This document shows positions 26,701-34,258 of a stretch of DNA of 64,000 nucleotides, piece by piece (the first letter of the stretch is position 1; the number at the start of each line of letters is the position of its first letter). Location: contig JADLGO010000018.1 of NCBI GenBank assembly GCA_020849275.1, forward strand, positions 26,770 through 90,769, written 5' to 3'. A program made the position numbers and the translations under genes. A model generated the notes under the pieces. The model was not told where the DNA came from. It did no database searches and saw nothing but the letters and a program-made list of their open reading frames with translations. The stretch is from Chthonomonadales bacterium (GTDB lineage: Bacteria; Armatimonadota; Chthonomonadetes; Chthonomonadales; CAJBBX01).

Positions 26701-26935
26701 AGCCGGGATTGAGGCGCTGCCTCGCCATCTCGCGAGCCATGTCGGCCGGCCGGGCCCTCGCCAGCGGCGAGTCCCAGAACCAGAAGGCGAAGGGGGCGTA
26801 GCGCATGTCCGGCTGCCGGAAGCCGGCTCGCAGCGCCGCGAGCGTGATGGCGGGCCGCGCGCCGGGAGCCGGCCGCGGCGCGGCGCCGACGGGCGCCGCC
26901 AGCGCCGCGGCCAATACCAGCGCGAGAGCCCTCAC
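23750..26935 (-). CDS. Large exported GH106-like glycoside hydrolase
   Basis: A 1061-residue exported enzyme. A signal peptide (LALVLAAALAAPVGAAP) precedes RYAPFAFWFWDSPL, which resembles the start of the GH106 alpha-L-rhamnosidase barrel. The barrel has the YCDEYWWPSG, VFVDNEGDYGWKLAWAPDL and VSHIVPHGIFMT segments. An inserted beta-sandwich lies at about 170-300, and a C-terminal jelly-roll (LDLGHVEHMAEVWVNGRRMG) ends the protein. The GTG at 26935 overlaps the stop of the upstream gene by 4 bases, which fixes the start. The substrate assignment (rhamnose in pectin side chains) is by family analogy. Catalytic glutamates are probably those in DNEGDY and NLWEET but were not verified. Confidence 0.8.
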   Translation of the reverse strand: MRALALVLAAALAAPVGAAPRPAPGARPAITLAALRAGFRQPDMRYAPFAFWFWDSPLARARPADMAREMARQRLNPGYAHGRMAMTPGAASLPREEWLSPRWFSEFGAALGEASRAGAYLGYCDEYWWPSGQAAGRVAALHPELRALSVRARVLDVAGGERVGLPASLFTVAARHAAPFDTSRSDATALAPLGAWIWSASGAAESSRAWFRKTFTLEAGRPIVSARLRGTADNQVVLRINGAEVARGADWTRIQDADVRRLLRPGLNVVAVEAANLDGPAGMTASLRVRFADGRTLDIATGADWRASAAAAPRWEHPAFDDGAWQAAAVVGAAGGPPWRLNDEPARVPARIRSATLRVIGAGRSFAWRAPAGAWRVYSFTTYEHPGLDGGGVNYLDARLGSVFIGLAHEPYARRFGGQMGRRIPGVFVDNEGDYGWKLAWAPDLPAAYRRRTGRDLRQWLPLMLDEDAEGRWARARWDWFEAVSDLYSGRFLGGVSRWLAARGMYCVSNLWEETLMLQASAVGDFFKAQRAVTMPGTDCLGRKALEVHDFKESASVAEFEGRRLQTELMGVAGWDATPVLMKQAVNATTAWGVSHIVPHGIFMTRTFDGNPWPPDWFTENPYWPYLHLWTDFSRRACWVSSHGQAAPDVLLLNPMDSIWALMDESMLDAGYPGVPAGGARREELLRIDRVYSDAIAGLTAARVEYLIADRHYVRRMAVRGAALVLGDLRFRAVVLPPMRILPRDVAAKLVAFARAGGRVYALGDLPVGSTDEGMDDPAMRATMARLAALPSFVRCRALAEALAGPNALPRQARFLSGTFPMLQSHRRVDGCDLYWLANNTGESRSCRLAVRGARGACEVWDCESGAVRPIASRERGGGSEVSLRFGPVEGFWLVFDPSRRATTQAAARELVTVATEISGPWTWRVDAETQPPVPRRAAIPDALARREGLSLPLESWNRHGLERFTGYVDYTAEWTQPASRGGAMLDLGHVEHMAEVWVNGRRMGARLWPPYVFDMGAALRPGPNAVRVRVGNLMSNCMGQVREAGLFGPVVVRWEPDHGP

Positions 26936-28647
26936 GGCCGGGCCGGCGGCGCCGGCACCAGCTTCACGGCGTCGGCCAGCACGTTGCCGTTCGCCGCGTC
27001 GGTCAGCGTCACGCTGCCCGAGCGGCCGGCGGCGAAGCGAAACGCGCCGACCTCCACCCACCCGCCTCGCGGACGGCGCAGGTCGATCCGCACCGTTCGG
27101 CGGCCCTCGGCGGACGCTACCACCACCGGCGCGTTCGAGGCGTGGTCGTGGTTGACGTCCGGCCCCACGTAGACGTAGACGCGGTAGCGGCCCGCGCGCG
27201 GCACGGCCGGGCGGAACACAGCCGACGCCTGCCCGTCGCCGGGGCGGGCCCAGCGCGTGCCGCGGAAGTAGTTGCCGCCGCCCGGGGTGAGAAGCCATGT
27301 GCCCGTGAGGCGCACGGCCGGCGGGCCGTCTGCGTCGTCCACCACGTGGGCGCCGGGCTCCTCCTCCGGGCGCGGCTCCGGCCGCGCGGCGGAGTTGAGC
27401 CCGACCTGCAGGTCGGCGCGCGCCGAGTTCGAGAGGCGCAGCGGGCCGCCAAGCCGGTTCGCCACGAAGATGCCCGAGCGAGCCGCCCCCCGGAGGGCAA
27501 GTTGCGGCGCAGCCTTCACGAAGTTGCAGCCGTTCACCATCACGTTGCCGCCGAACGACTCGATGGCGGGCAGGCCTGCGCCGTGGCGGTCCCAGTCGAC
27601 GAAGTTGCAGTTGTTGAAGCTCACCATGCCCGTGCCCGCGATGCGGGCGATCTGGTCCGACGGGCCCCAGAAGGCGCAGTTCTGGAACTGCACCACGCCC
27701 TCGTGGGTGCTCTTCACCACGATCTCCGTCGGACGCTCGCCCCCGAAGCTGACGAACTCGCCGTTGGTGATCAGCAGGCCGGGCGTCTGCGACGCCTCGA
27801 CGAGCACAGCTATCTCCGTGGCGTCGGCCCCGATGCCCAGGAAGTTGCCGTTGGTCGGCCCGTCCGGCGAGCGCGTGAACCGGTATCCCACGCGATAGCC
27901 GAACACGAAGGTGTTCAGCACGTACTCCCAGTCGGTCCGGCCGAACACGAAGCTCTCGCCGTTCTTCCACAACCACTCGCGGATGCCGCTCTTCTCGTCC
28001 CAGTTCCAGAACGGCCAGAAGTGGACGTTCTCGATACGCCCCACGTCATAGCACTTGTCGATCCAGATCCCGCGGCGCAGCGGCTGCCCGTAGAGGTTGC
28101 GGATCATATGCCGGCCGGACGCTCGCGAGCCGAAGTCGACGCCCTGATAGGGGTTGACGAGCAGACAGTCCAGGATGCTGGAGTTGTCGCCTCCGCCAGC
28201 GGCGACACACCACGGATAGGGCACAATACGCGCCGGATCCTGGTTCGGGTAGAAGACGGTGATGCCCTTGAGGGTCGCATTCGCGCTGAGCGTGATGAAG
28301 GCCGGCCCGGCCTCCGACCCGGCGCCCTCGACGGCCAGCAGCGTGCTGCCCTGGTGCTGCGTGAAGGCGGTCGGAATGCGCCACACGCCCTCCAGCGTCA
28401 CGCCCGGCGGCACCACCAGGTGCGTCTTGATCCGGTAGTTGCCCACCGGGACCGAGACCGTGCCGCCCACGGAGACCGCCCGCATCGCCGCGGCGAATGC
28501 CGCGGTGTCGTCGGTCATGCCGTCGCCGCGCGCGCCATAGTCGCGCACGCTCACCTGAGACGGTGGCTCCGCCGCGCGCGCCGCCGCGCAGAGCGCCAGC
28601 GCCGCACCGATCAGCAGCCAGCGCCGCGTCGCCTGCCTTGCCTTCAC
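26932..28647 (-). CDS. Exported pectate-lyase-superfamily beta-helix protein with golvesin-like C-terminus
   Basis: A 571-residue exported protein. The signal peptide (WLLIGAALALCAAARA-A) is followed by the classic VRDYGARGDGMTDDTAAFAAAM start of the pectate lyase superfamily (Pfam 12708 type). About 350 residues of beta-helix coils follow. From about residue 450 a separate beta-sandwich (YRVYVYVGPD ... ADAVKLVP) matches golvesin C-terminal-like domains, which often bind carbohydrate. The start is a GTG with GAGGAGGCGG upstream. It is translationally coupled to the GH106-like gene, so the two probably act together on one extracellular polysaccharide. No specific activity can be assigned. Confidence 0.8.
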   Translation of the reverse strand: MKARQATRRWLLIGAALALCAAARAAEPPSQVSVRDYGARGDGMTDDTAAFAAAMRAVSVGGTVSVPVGNYRIKTHLVVPPGVTLEGVWRIPTAFTQHQGSTLLAVEGAGSEAGPAFITLSANATLKGITVFYPNQDPARIVPYPWCVAAGGGDNSSILDCLLVNPYQGVDFGSRASGRHMIRNLYGQPLRRGIWIDKCYDVGRIENVHFWPFWNWDEKSGIREWLWKNGESFVFGRTDWEYVLNTFVFGYRVGYRFTRSPDGPTNGNFLGIGADATEIAVLVEASQTPGLLITNGEFVSFGGERPTEIVVKSTHEGVVQFQNCAFWGPSDQIARIAGTGMVSFNNCNFVDWDRHGAGLPAIESFGGNVMVNGCNFVKAAPQLALRGAARSGIFVANRLGGPLRLSNSARADLQVGLNSAARPEPRPEEEPGAHVVDDADGPPAVRLTGTWLLTPGGGNYFRGTRWARPGDGQASAVFRPAVPRAGRYRVYVYVGPDVNHDHASNAPVVVASAEGRRTVRIDLRRPRGGWVEVGAFRFAAGRSGSVTLTDAANGNVLADAVKLVPAPPARP

Positions 28648-28688
28648 CAGACCGCCTCCTCGTGTCGTCGCGGCGGCGCGCCGGCCGC

Positions 28689-29768
28689 CTACGGGTACCG
28701 CCCGAGCTCGCGCACCGCCTCCACCAGCGCCTCGACGTTCTCCCAGGGCACCTCCGGCCCGATCATCTGCGTTGGCGCGAGAAGCAGCCCTCCTCCGGCA
28801 GCGCCGGCCTCAAGGCGCTCGCGCACCTCGCGCCGCACGTCGTCCGGCGTGCCGCGGGTCAGGAGAGTGTGCGTCCCGATGCCGCCCCAGAACGCAAGCC
28901 GATCACCGTACCGATGCTTCAGGGCGGCCAGGTCCATGCAGTCGGGCTGCACCGGGTTCAGGATGTCCACGCCGGCCCCGATCAGGTCCGGAACGATCGC
29001 CGACATGTCGCCGTCGCCGTGGTAGAAGATCAGTATGTCCGACCGCGCCTCGCGCGCGGCCGCGATGACGCGCTCCAGCCGTGGCAGGATCCAGCGGCGC
29101 CAGAGAGCGACGCTCATCAGCAGGCCGCGCTGCGTGGCGACATCGTCGCCGGTGACCAGCACGTCGGCCCCGCACTCCGCGAACCGCCGCGCCTGCACCA
29201 CGCGCCGGTCGACGATGCGCCCGAGCAGCACCTCGGCGATCTCGGGTCGATCAACCAGGTCGATGAGAAGCTCCGCGGTCCCGCGCAGATACGCCGCCAC
29301 CTCCAGGATGGTGCACGCCATGGAGGCGCAGACGGCCAGGCCGCAGTCGTGGTACGCACAGACCTGCGCGGGGAGATGCTCGTAGCGGTAGACGGCGTCG
29401 ATGTCGGGCAAAGGGTAGTCGCCCACCGCGCGGACGCTGTCGAGCGCGGCCATCGGGCTCGTGATACCGCTGAGGTGCCGGTGGCAGGGATCGGCGCGGT
29501 CGGGCAGTCGGTGCGCGATGCCCCATTCGTCGAGGACAGCGCCCGCGGGAAGCTCGGCGTGATAGGCGGTGCGGTCGACGTGGAGTCGCGTGGGAGCGAG
29601 GCCCACGCCACGCGCGTCCGTCTCGAAGTACGCGAACGGATCGGTGACTCCGTAGCGCCTCCGGAAGTCGCGGAGGCTGGCCCGCGCGAAGCCGAAGGAA
29701 AAGTCGAAGGGAACCCGGTCCGGCTGCTGCCGCCTCATGGCGGCGACGACGCGTTCCCGTCCCGTCAC
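28689..29768 (-). CDS. Uroporphyrinogen decarboxylase-fold methyltransferase-type protein
   Basis: A 359-residue TIM-barrel protein of the UroD superfamily (MtaA/MtbA/CmuA-like), not a haem biosynthesis UroD. Visible features are MTGRERVVAAMRRQQPDRVPFDF at the N-terminus, LVTGDDVATQRGLLMS, IFYHGDGDMSAIVPDLIGAGVDILNPVQ (a putative metal-ligand His in YHGDG) and LAFWGGIGTHTLL. Members move methyl groups between corrinoid proteins and thiols or phenols. The GTG start overlaps the DUF1638 stop by 4 bases. This coupling recurs in corrinoid methyl-transfer loci, but no corrinoid protein gene is beside it here. Confidence 0.85.
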   Translation of the reverse strand: MTGRERVVAAMRRQQPDRVPFDFSFGFARASLRDFRRRYGVTDPFAYFETDARGVGLAPTRLHVDRTAYHAELPAGAVLDEWGIAHRLPDRADPCHRHLSGITSPMAALDSVRAVGDYPLPDIDAVYRYEHLPAQVCAYHDCGLAVCASMACTILEVAAYLRGTAELLIDLVDRPEIAEVLLGRIVDRRVVQARRFAECGADVLVTGDDVATQRGLLMSVALWRRWILPRLERVIAAAREARSDILIFYHGDGDMSAIVPDLIGAGVDILNPVQPDCMDLAALKHRYGDRLAFWGGIGTHTLLTRGTPDDVRREVRERLEAGAAGGGLLLAPTQMIGPEVPWENVEALVEAVRELGRYP

Positions 29769-30514
29769 GTGCCGTTCTCCTCGGCGGCCACGATCTCCTC
29801 ACCATACGAAGCAGCGATCCGGCTGCCGGGCGGCACCACCAGGAAGTCGCGCGCGTCCCATGGCCCGTCGACCAGTCGGCGGATCAGAGAGAGGTCGCCC
29901 TCCATCCGCTCGAACTTCCAGCCGCGCTCCGCGGCTTCCTGCCGAACCCTGGCCTCGATCTGCGCCTCCGGCCCCACGCCCATCGCGATGTAGGTGTACT
30001 GGCGATAGTTGCGGGTCGTGTCGCAGAGCGTCTCGTAGAGGTAGCGCGCGTTGTCCTCGCCATACTTGCGCGCAAGCTCCTCGTAGGTGCTGTCCATCCC
30101 CGTCCTGCGCTGAATGGAGAGCTGCGTGAGCTCGCCGGCATCGCGCCCCCGCTCCGACCACCCGGTTGTCTCGAAGTAGACGCCCGGGTTCTCGTGAAAG
30201 TAGCGCGCGTATCGGGCCCGGCTGCCCATGAAGAGGGTGATGCAGTCGTGCCCGCGCGGAAGGACGAGCGGAACGTCCCGCGCGGTCAGCCCGGCCAGGC
30301 CGTTGTTGCAGAGCGCGTAGCCGAGGAGCACGGCCTCGTAGCGGGCGGCATCGACGGTGTCAACGAGCGCCTGGATCCGCTCGGACATCGGCGCAGCGCC
30401 GATGTCGTGCAGGCCCTTCGGCACGAACTGCGCGTCCACGGTGTTCGGCGAGCTCGCCACCACATGACACAACTCGCGGTACATGACCTCGCAGGCGATT
30501 AGCTTCAGACGCAT
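29765..30514 (-). CDS. DUF1638 family protein
   Basis: A 249-residue protein of the DUF1638 family, starting MRLKLIACEVMYREL and containing LLGYALCNNGLAGL, VLPRGHDCITLFMGSRARY and RNYRQYTYIAMG. Conserved Cys and His residues in the first two motifs suggest metal binding. The family is repeatedly found next to UroD-fold methyltransferases and corrinoid proteins, and its biochemical function is unknown. The ATG at 30514 matches the conserved start; an upstream in-frame ATG at 30538 adds 8 unrelated residues. It is translationally coupled to the UroD-fold gene and lies 28 bases after mazG. Confidence 0.85.
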   Translation of the reverse strand: MRLKLIACEVMYRELCHVVASSPNTVDAQFVPKGLHDIGAAPMSERIQALVDTVDAARYEAVLLGYALCNNGLAGLTARDVPLVLPRGHDCITLFMGSRARYARYFHENPGVYFETTGWSERGRDAGELTQLSIQRRTGMDSTYEELARKYGEDNARYLYETLCDTTRNYRQYTYIAMGVGPEAQIEARVRQEAAERGWKFERMEGDLSLIRRLVDGPWDARDFLVVPPGSRIAASYGEEIVAAEENGT

Positions 30515-30542
30515 GGCGCCCCCCGTGCTCGGCCGCACCGGC

Positions 30543-31991
30543 TCACTGCGTGCGTTTGGCCTCGTCCCACAGCGCGTCGAGGTCGGCGAGGCTCATATCG
30601 GTCAGCGCGTGGCCCTGCTCGCGAGCGCGCGCCTCCACGTGGCGGAAGCGCGCCGAGAACCGCCGCACCATACCGCGCAGCGCCTCTTCGGGATCCACCT
30701 TCTGCCAGCGCGCCACGTTGACCAGCGTGAAGAGCAGGTCGCCGACCTCGGCGGCCACCGCGGCGCGGTCCCCCTGCGCCACGGCCTGTCGGAGCTCGTT
30801 CGTCTCCTCCTCCATCTTGGCCAGCACGTCCTCGAACCGCTCCCACTCAAAGCCAACCTTCACGGCGCGCTTGCTGATCTCCAGAGCGCGCACCAGCGCC
30901 GGCATGCCGGCCGGCACGCCGTCCAGCACCGACTCGCGCCATCCCGCGCCCTTCTCCGCGCGCTTGATCTTCTCCCAGTTGCGCAGGACCTCGTCGGCGC
31001 CGGACACGCCGACGTCGCCGAAGACGTGCGGGTGTCGCCGCACCAGCTTCTCAACGATTCCGCCGATCACGTCGCGAGCGGTCCAGGTGCCTGCCTCGGC
31101 CTCGATCTGCGCGTGAAAGACGACCTGCAAAAGCACGTCGCCCAGCTCCTCGCGCAGCGCGTCCAGGTCATCCTCCTCGATCGCCTCGATGGCCTCGTAG
31201 CTCTCCTCCACCAGGTACCGCGTCAGCGTGCGGTGGTCCTGCTCGCGATCCCAGGGACACCCGCCCTCCCCCCGCAGGCGGGCCATGACCTTCACCAGGT
31301 CGTCGAAGCCCGGGCGGCGCCGCTCCGGTGGCAGGGCGGGCACGTAGACCGCAGTCAGGTGGTCCACCTCGACGCGATCCAGCCGGTGCAGCGCAACCGT
31401 TTGGACCGCCTCGGCCCCTCGGACTCCAGCCTGGCGCACGACCTGCACCTCCCAGTCGTCCGGGTACTCCTCCATCAGCGCCAGCTTGGCCGCCGAGGCG
31501 ATGTCGCGGTCGTACACCTGGTAAAGGAGCGTGGGGAGGTCGGGGCGAGGCCGCATGGCCGGGAGCGCGAGCGCGTCGAGCACGAGCAGACCGTCGGCGA
31601 CCACGACGCCGAGCGCGCCGAGCGCGGCCTCCAGAAAACTCGCCGATCCGGCAACACGCACGAGCACTCCGGCCGCTCGCGCACGAGCCAACAGGCGCCG
31701 CACGGACTCCTCGGCGACGAGCGGGTGCCCCGGGACGGCATAGGCGACATCGCCGCGAGCCGCCTCGGTGAGTAGCCGGTCCGCGATGGCGTCGTAGACG
31801 GCGTCGAAGGTCTCGGCGGACTCATAGAGGTCGTCGAAGGCCTCGAAGCCGATGTCGAGGCGCGCCAGGTCCAGCGCGGCTGGATGCCGGGCCGTGCGCA
31901 GAAACGGCCGGGTGGCCGCGCGCAGGGCGTCGCGCGCGGCCACCGACATCCCTTCACCGCCGTCCGGCCCAAGGCCGATCAGGGTGATCAT
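30543..31991 (-). CDS. mazG: YabN-like fusion of tetrapyrrole-methylase fold and MazG pyrophosphohydrolase
   Basis: A 482-residue two-part protein. Residues 1 to about 220 form a tetrapyrrole (corrin/porphyrin) methylase-like domain (MITLIGLGPDG, AYAVPGHPLVAEE). Residues about 235-480 are a tandem MazG nucleotide pyrophosphohydrolase: CPWDREQDHRTL, EESYE, EELGDVLLQVVFHA, then the second copy EETNEL...EVGDLLFTLVN. MazG hydrolyses NTPs, including aberrant ones, to NMP and PPi. This is the architecture of Bacillus YabN. The ATG has GGGAGGACC upstream. The N-terminal domain's substrate in such fusions is unknown. Confidence 0.93.
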   Translation of the reverse strand: MITLIGLGPDGGEGMSVAARDALRAATRPFLRTARHPAALDLARLDIGFEAFDDLYESAETFDAVYDAIADRLLTEAARGDVAYAVPGHPLVAEESVRRLLARARAAGVLVRVAGSASFLEAALGALGVVVADGLLVLDALALPAMRPRPDLPTLLYQVYDRDIASAAKLALMEEYPDDWEVQVVRQAGVRGAEAVQTVALHRLDRVEVDHLTAVYVPALPPERRRPGFDDLVKVMARLRGEGGCPWDREQDHRTLTRYLVEESYEAIEAIEEDDLDALREELGDVLLQVVFHAQIEAEAGTWTARDVIGGIVEKLVRRHPHVFGDVGVSGADEVLRNWEKIKRAEKGAGWRESVLDGVPAGMPALVRALEISKRAVKVGFEWERFEDVLAKMEEETNELRQAVAQGDRAAVAAEVGDLLFTLVNVARWQKVDPEEALRGMVRRFSARFRHVEARAREQGHALTDMSLADLDALWDEAKRTQ

Positions 31992-32033
31992 GTGCGTCGG
32001 TCCTCCCGGCGCACTTCGGCGACGGGCATGGGG

Positions 32034-33152
32034 CTACCCGCCCGGCGGCGCGGTCCGCGGGACGAGGGGCGTCGGCCCGGCGGGAGGCGGAGACCCGACG
32101 CCGGGGGCCGGTACGCCGCCGGGCGGTGCCGCGGGCGCTCCGGGCGCAGCCGGCTGCATCGCGGTCTTCAGCCGCTTGACGAGGTCCTGGTACTGCTTGA
32201 GATTCACCTGGATGTCGGCCCTGGCGGTGTACTCGCGCACCTGGTCGGCCACGCGCTGCCCCGCGTTGGGATCCTTGTCCTGGAGCACCAGCGTCTCGAC
32301 GAGTGGCCGTACCTCCTCCATGGGCGCGGTGCGGGGCGGCGTCTTCTCGACGAGTTGCGCCAGGAAGAAGTGCGGCGTGGCGCCCTCCACCGCAGGCTGG
32401 CCCGTGGGCGGCAGCGCGGCCTTCACCACCTTCTGCGTAAACTCGCCGGGCTTCAGGTTCCGCACGGCCGCCAGCAGGGCGGGCGGAAGCTGCAGGTCGT
32501 TGACGAAGCCGATGTCGCCACTGCGTTCTCGGGAGCGCGGGTCCTCAGACTTGGTGAGGGCGACGGTCTCGAAGGAGACGCCCTTCTTGAGGCTGTCGAG
32601 CGCCTCCTCCGCCTTGGCGCTGCTGACCGACTCGAAGATGCGCAGGTGGTAGCGCTCGCGCTCCACCAGTCGCGACTTCACCTCATCGTACTTCTTCTGC
32701 AACTCCTGCGGGGTGATGTTGAGCGGCCCGAACGCCATGCCGCGGAGGGCCACGTCGACGCGGGCCTCGCGCCGCATCTCCTCGTCGCTGCGGAAGGGAT
32801 TGCGCGGCATCGAGCCGGGGATGTTGGGGTACTTCTTTGCGAACTCGACGTAGGCGGTGACCTGCGCGTCGGTCGGCAGCGCCTTCTTGTCGGCCGCGAG
32901 CTGCATGATCAGCCTCTCGGTGATCATCGACTGCAGCGCGTAGTCGCCAGCCCGGGCCGGGCCGCCCTGCTGCGCGGAATTGCCCAGGGAGAGCGCGTCC
33001 ACCTGCTGAACGCGGCTGGTGAACTCCTCCTCGGTGATGGTGTCCTTGTTCACCCGCGCGGCGATCTTCTTGCCGCCTCCGCCGCAGCCGGCCAGCGCAA
33101 CCATGCAGCCCAGGAACAGCCCGGCCGCCTCGAGAGCTCGAATCCGTTTCAA
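32034..33152 (-). CDS. SurA/PrsA-like peptidyl-prolyl isomerase lipoprotein
   Basis: A 372-residue exported lipoprotein foldase. The lipobox MVALAGC gives Cys as the mature N-terminus, followed by GGGGKKIAARVNKDTITEEEF, the typical SurA N-terminal opening. A parvulin-type domain covers about 170-275 (LRIFESVSSAKAEEALDSLKKGVSFETVA ... SGDIGFVNDLQLPPAL). The C-terminus is Pro/Gly/Ala-rich. The start is TTG with AGGAGAT 7 bases upstream. It is the third gene of a possible long operon read from the promoter at 34140-34169. Confidence 0.82.
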   Translation of the reverse strand: MKRIRALEAAGLFLGCMVALAGCGGGGKKIAARVNKDTITEEEFTSRVQQVDALSLGNSAQQGGPARAGDYALQSMITERLIMQLAADKKALPTDAQVTAYVEFAKKYPNIPGSMPRNPFRSDEEMRREARVDVALRGMAFGPLNITPQELQKKYDEVKSRLVERERYHLRIFESVSSAKAEEALDSLKKGVSFETVALTKSEDPRSRERSGDIGFVNDLQLPPALLAAVRNLKPGEFTQKVVKAALPPTGQPAVEGATPHFFLAQLVEKTPPRTAPMEEVRPLVETLVLQDKDPNAGQRVADQVREYTARADIQVNLKQYQDLVKRLKTAMQPAAPGAPAAPPGGVPAPGVGSPPPAGPTPLVPRTAPPGG

Positions 33153-33245
33153 GTGCGGGATCTCCTGATGGAAGTCCGCGCCGCCGTGGCGGCGTGGCGT
33201 CGGGCGCGCTTGGCGCCCCCACTCCTTCTACGCAGGGCGCGCCGC

Positions 33246-33734
33246 CTATGGCGACTGGCGCGCCCGCAGCCCGAGGATCAGCTCGACCTCGCCCTCGGAG
33301 ATACCGGTCTGGCGCGCGATGGCGACCGCGTCCAGACCGTTGTCGGCCAGCGCGCTCACCTCGCGGTAGCGCGGGTCGGACGCCGGGACGGCCTCCGACT
33401 CGGCGGCTAGCGCGGCGGCGCGCGCCGAGGAGTCACGCCGCCGCGCGGCCGGGCGCGTCGCGCCTTTGCGCGTCTCCTCGATCCGGCGCTCCAGCGTGGC
33501 GATGAGCTCACGGGCCTCCAGAGAGCGAGCCTCGAGTTGCGCGGAGGTCTGCACCGACTCCAGCTTGAGCTGCTCGAGCAGCGCGGAGACGCTGGCCTGC
33601 AGAGCGCGCACCTCGGAAAGCACCGGCGCCTCGGCGGCGCGCGCGTTTAGCTCGGCGCGTGCCTGCTGGTAAAGAAGCCAGCCTGCCACCAGCAGCAGGA
33701 TCTCGACCGCGAGAACCGCGATCCCCCAGTCCAT
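33246..33734 (-). CDS. DUF6115/SwrB-like membrane-anchored protein with C-terminal HTH
   Basis: A 162-residue protein: an N-terminal membrane helix (IAVLAVEILLLVAGWLLY), a long coiled coil (about 28-90) and a C-terminal helix-turn-helix-like segment YREVSALADNGLDAVAIARQTGISEGEVELILGLRAR. This arrangement matches the SwrB/DUF6115 proteins encoded at the ends of flagellar operons in Firmicutes, where SwrB promotes flagellar basal-body assembly. No flagellar structural gene is near, so its role here is open. The ATG follows GGAGAGGG. A small companion gene lies upstream. Confidence 0.7.
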   Translation of the reverse strand: MDWGIAVLAVEILLLVAGWLLYQQARAELNARAAEAPVLSEVRALQASVSALLEQLKLESVQTSAQLEARSLEARELIATLERRIEETRKGATRPAARRRDSSARAAALAAESEAVPASDPRYREVSALADNGLDAVAIARQTGISEGEVELILGLRARQSP

Positions 33735-33806
33735 TTGCGCACCCTCTCCGTTCGGCCGGGCGTGCGGCGAGTCCGGCCAGCGCGCGGGCCGCGCGGCGCG
33801 GGTTGC

Positions 33807-34079
33807 TCAGGCACGGATGTCCAGATGGGGCCCCGACGGAGCGGAGGAGGAGGATGCCGGCGGCGAGGCGTCGGTTGCCCGGCCCGGGTCGGCCGCGCAA
33901 GGAAGGGCAAGGTCCACGGGGTCGTGGACCGGAGGGCGAGCGCGCCGTCGCTTGCCGCCGCGGCGCGCCGGCTTCTCGCGCTGCCCGAACTCCCGGGTTT
34001 CCGCTTCCGGCTCGACACGCTGCACCTCGTCGCGCCCGGCGAGAGGGAGGATGCGCAGGTCGCCCGGCTGAATACCCAT
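33807..34079 (-). CDS. Small motility-associated hypothetical protein
   Basis: A 90-residue, basic, low-complexity protein starting MGIQPGDLRILPLAGRDEVQ and ending GPHLDIRA. The N-terminal hydrophobic patch, variable basic middle and LDI(R/K) end resemble small proteins that precede SwrB-like genes in flagellar loci. The ATG at 34079 has GAAAGGCTGGACC upstream; the longer frame up to 34196 runs over the promoter. It is the first gene after the promoter at 34140-34169. The assignment is by pattern and context only. Confidence 0.5.
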   Translation of the reverse strand: MGIQPGDLRILPLAGRDEVQRVEPEAETREFGQREKPARRGGKRRRARPPVHDPVDLALPCAADPGRATDASPPASSSSAPSGPHLDIRA

Positions 34080-34139
34080 CGGTCCAGCCTTTCGAGCTGG
34101 TGGCGCGCCGCGTCGCGCGGGGCCCGCCCGCTCCAGCGC

Positions 34140-34169
34140 AGTATAACACACACGCCCGGCGAGCGTCAA
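34140..34169 (-). promoter_or_regulatory. Minus-strand half of a divergent promoter
   Basis: TTGACG (34164-34169), an 18-base spacer and TATACT (34140-34145). It drives the small motility-type gene and probably the genes below it. Its -35 is only 9 bases from the -35 of the yebC promoter on the other strand. Confidence 0.65.
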
Positions 34170-34178
34170 CGCCGCCGT

Positions 34179-34208
34179 TTGACGCGCTAATCGCATGTAT
34201 GTTACAAT
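34179..34208 (+). promoter_or_regulatory. Plus-strand half of a divergent promoter, for yebC
   Basis: TTGACG (34179-34184), an 18-base spacer and TACAAT (34203-34208) preceded by TGT. Transcription would start near 34215, about 44 bases before the GTG start. Confidence 0.7.
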
Positions 34209-34258
34209 GGCCGTTGCGCATGGGGCCCGTGGGAACCCGAGAAGGAGGTCGCCTGGTC

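Noticed and set aside
21256..27172. Long plus-strand frames opposite the beta-helix, GH106-like and methyltransferase genes
   Set aside because: No recognisable domains and no ribosome binding sites; the minus-strand genes are clear.
33659..34258. N-terminal extension of YebC
   Set aside because: It would run across the divergent promoter, and the family begins at the SGHSKWHNI motif right after a strong ribosome binding site.
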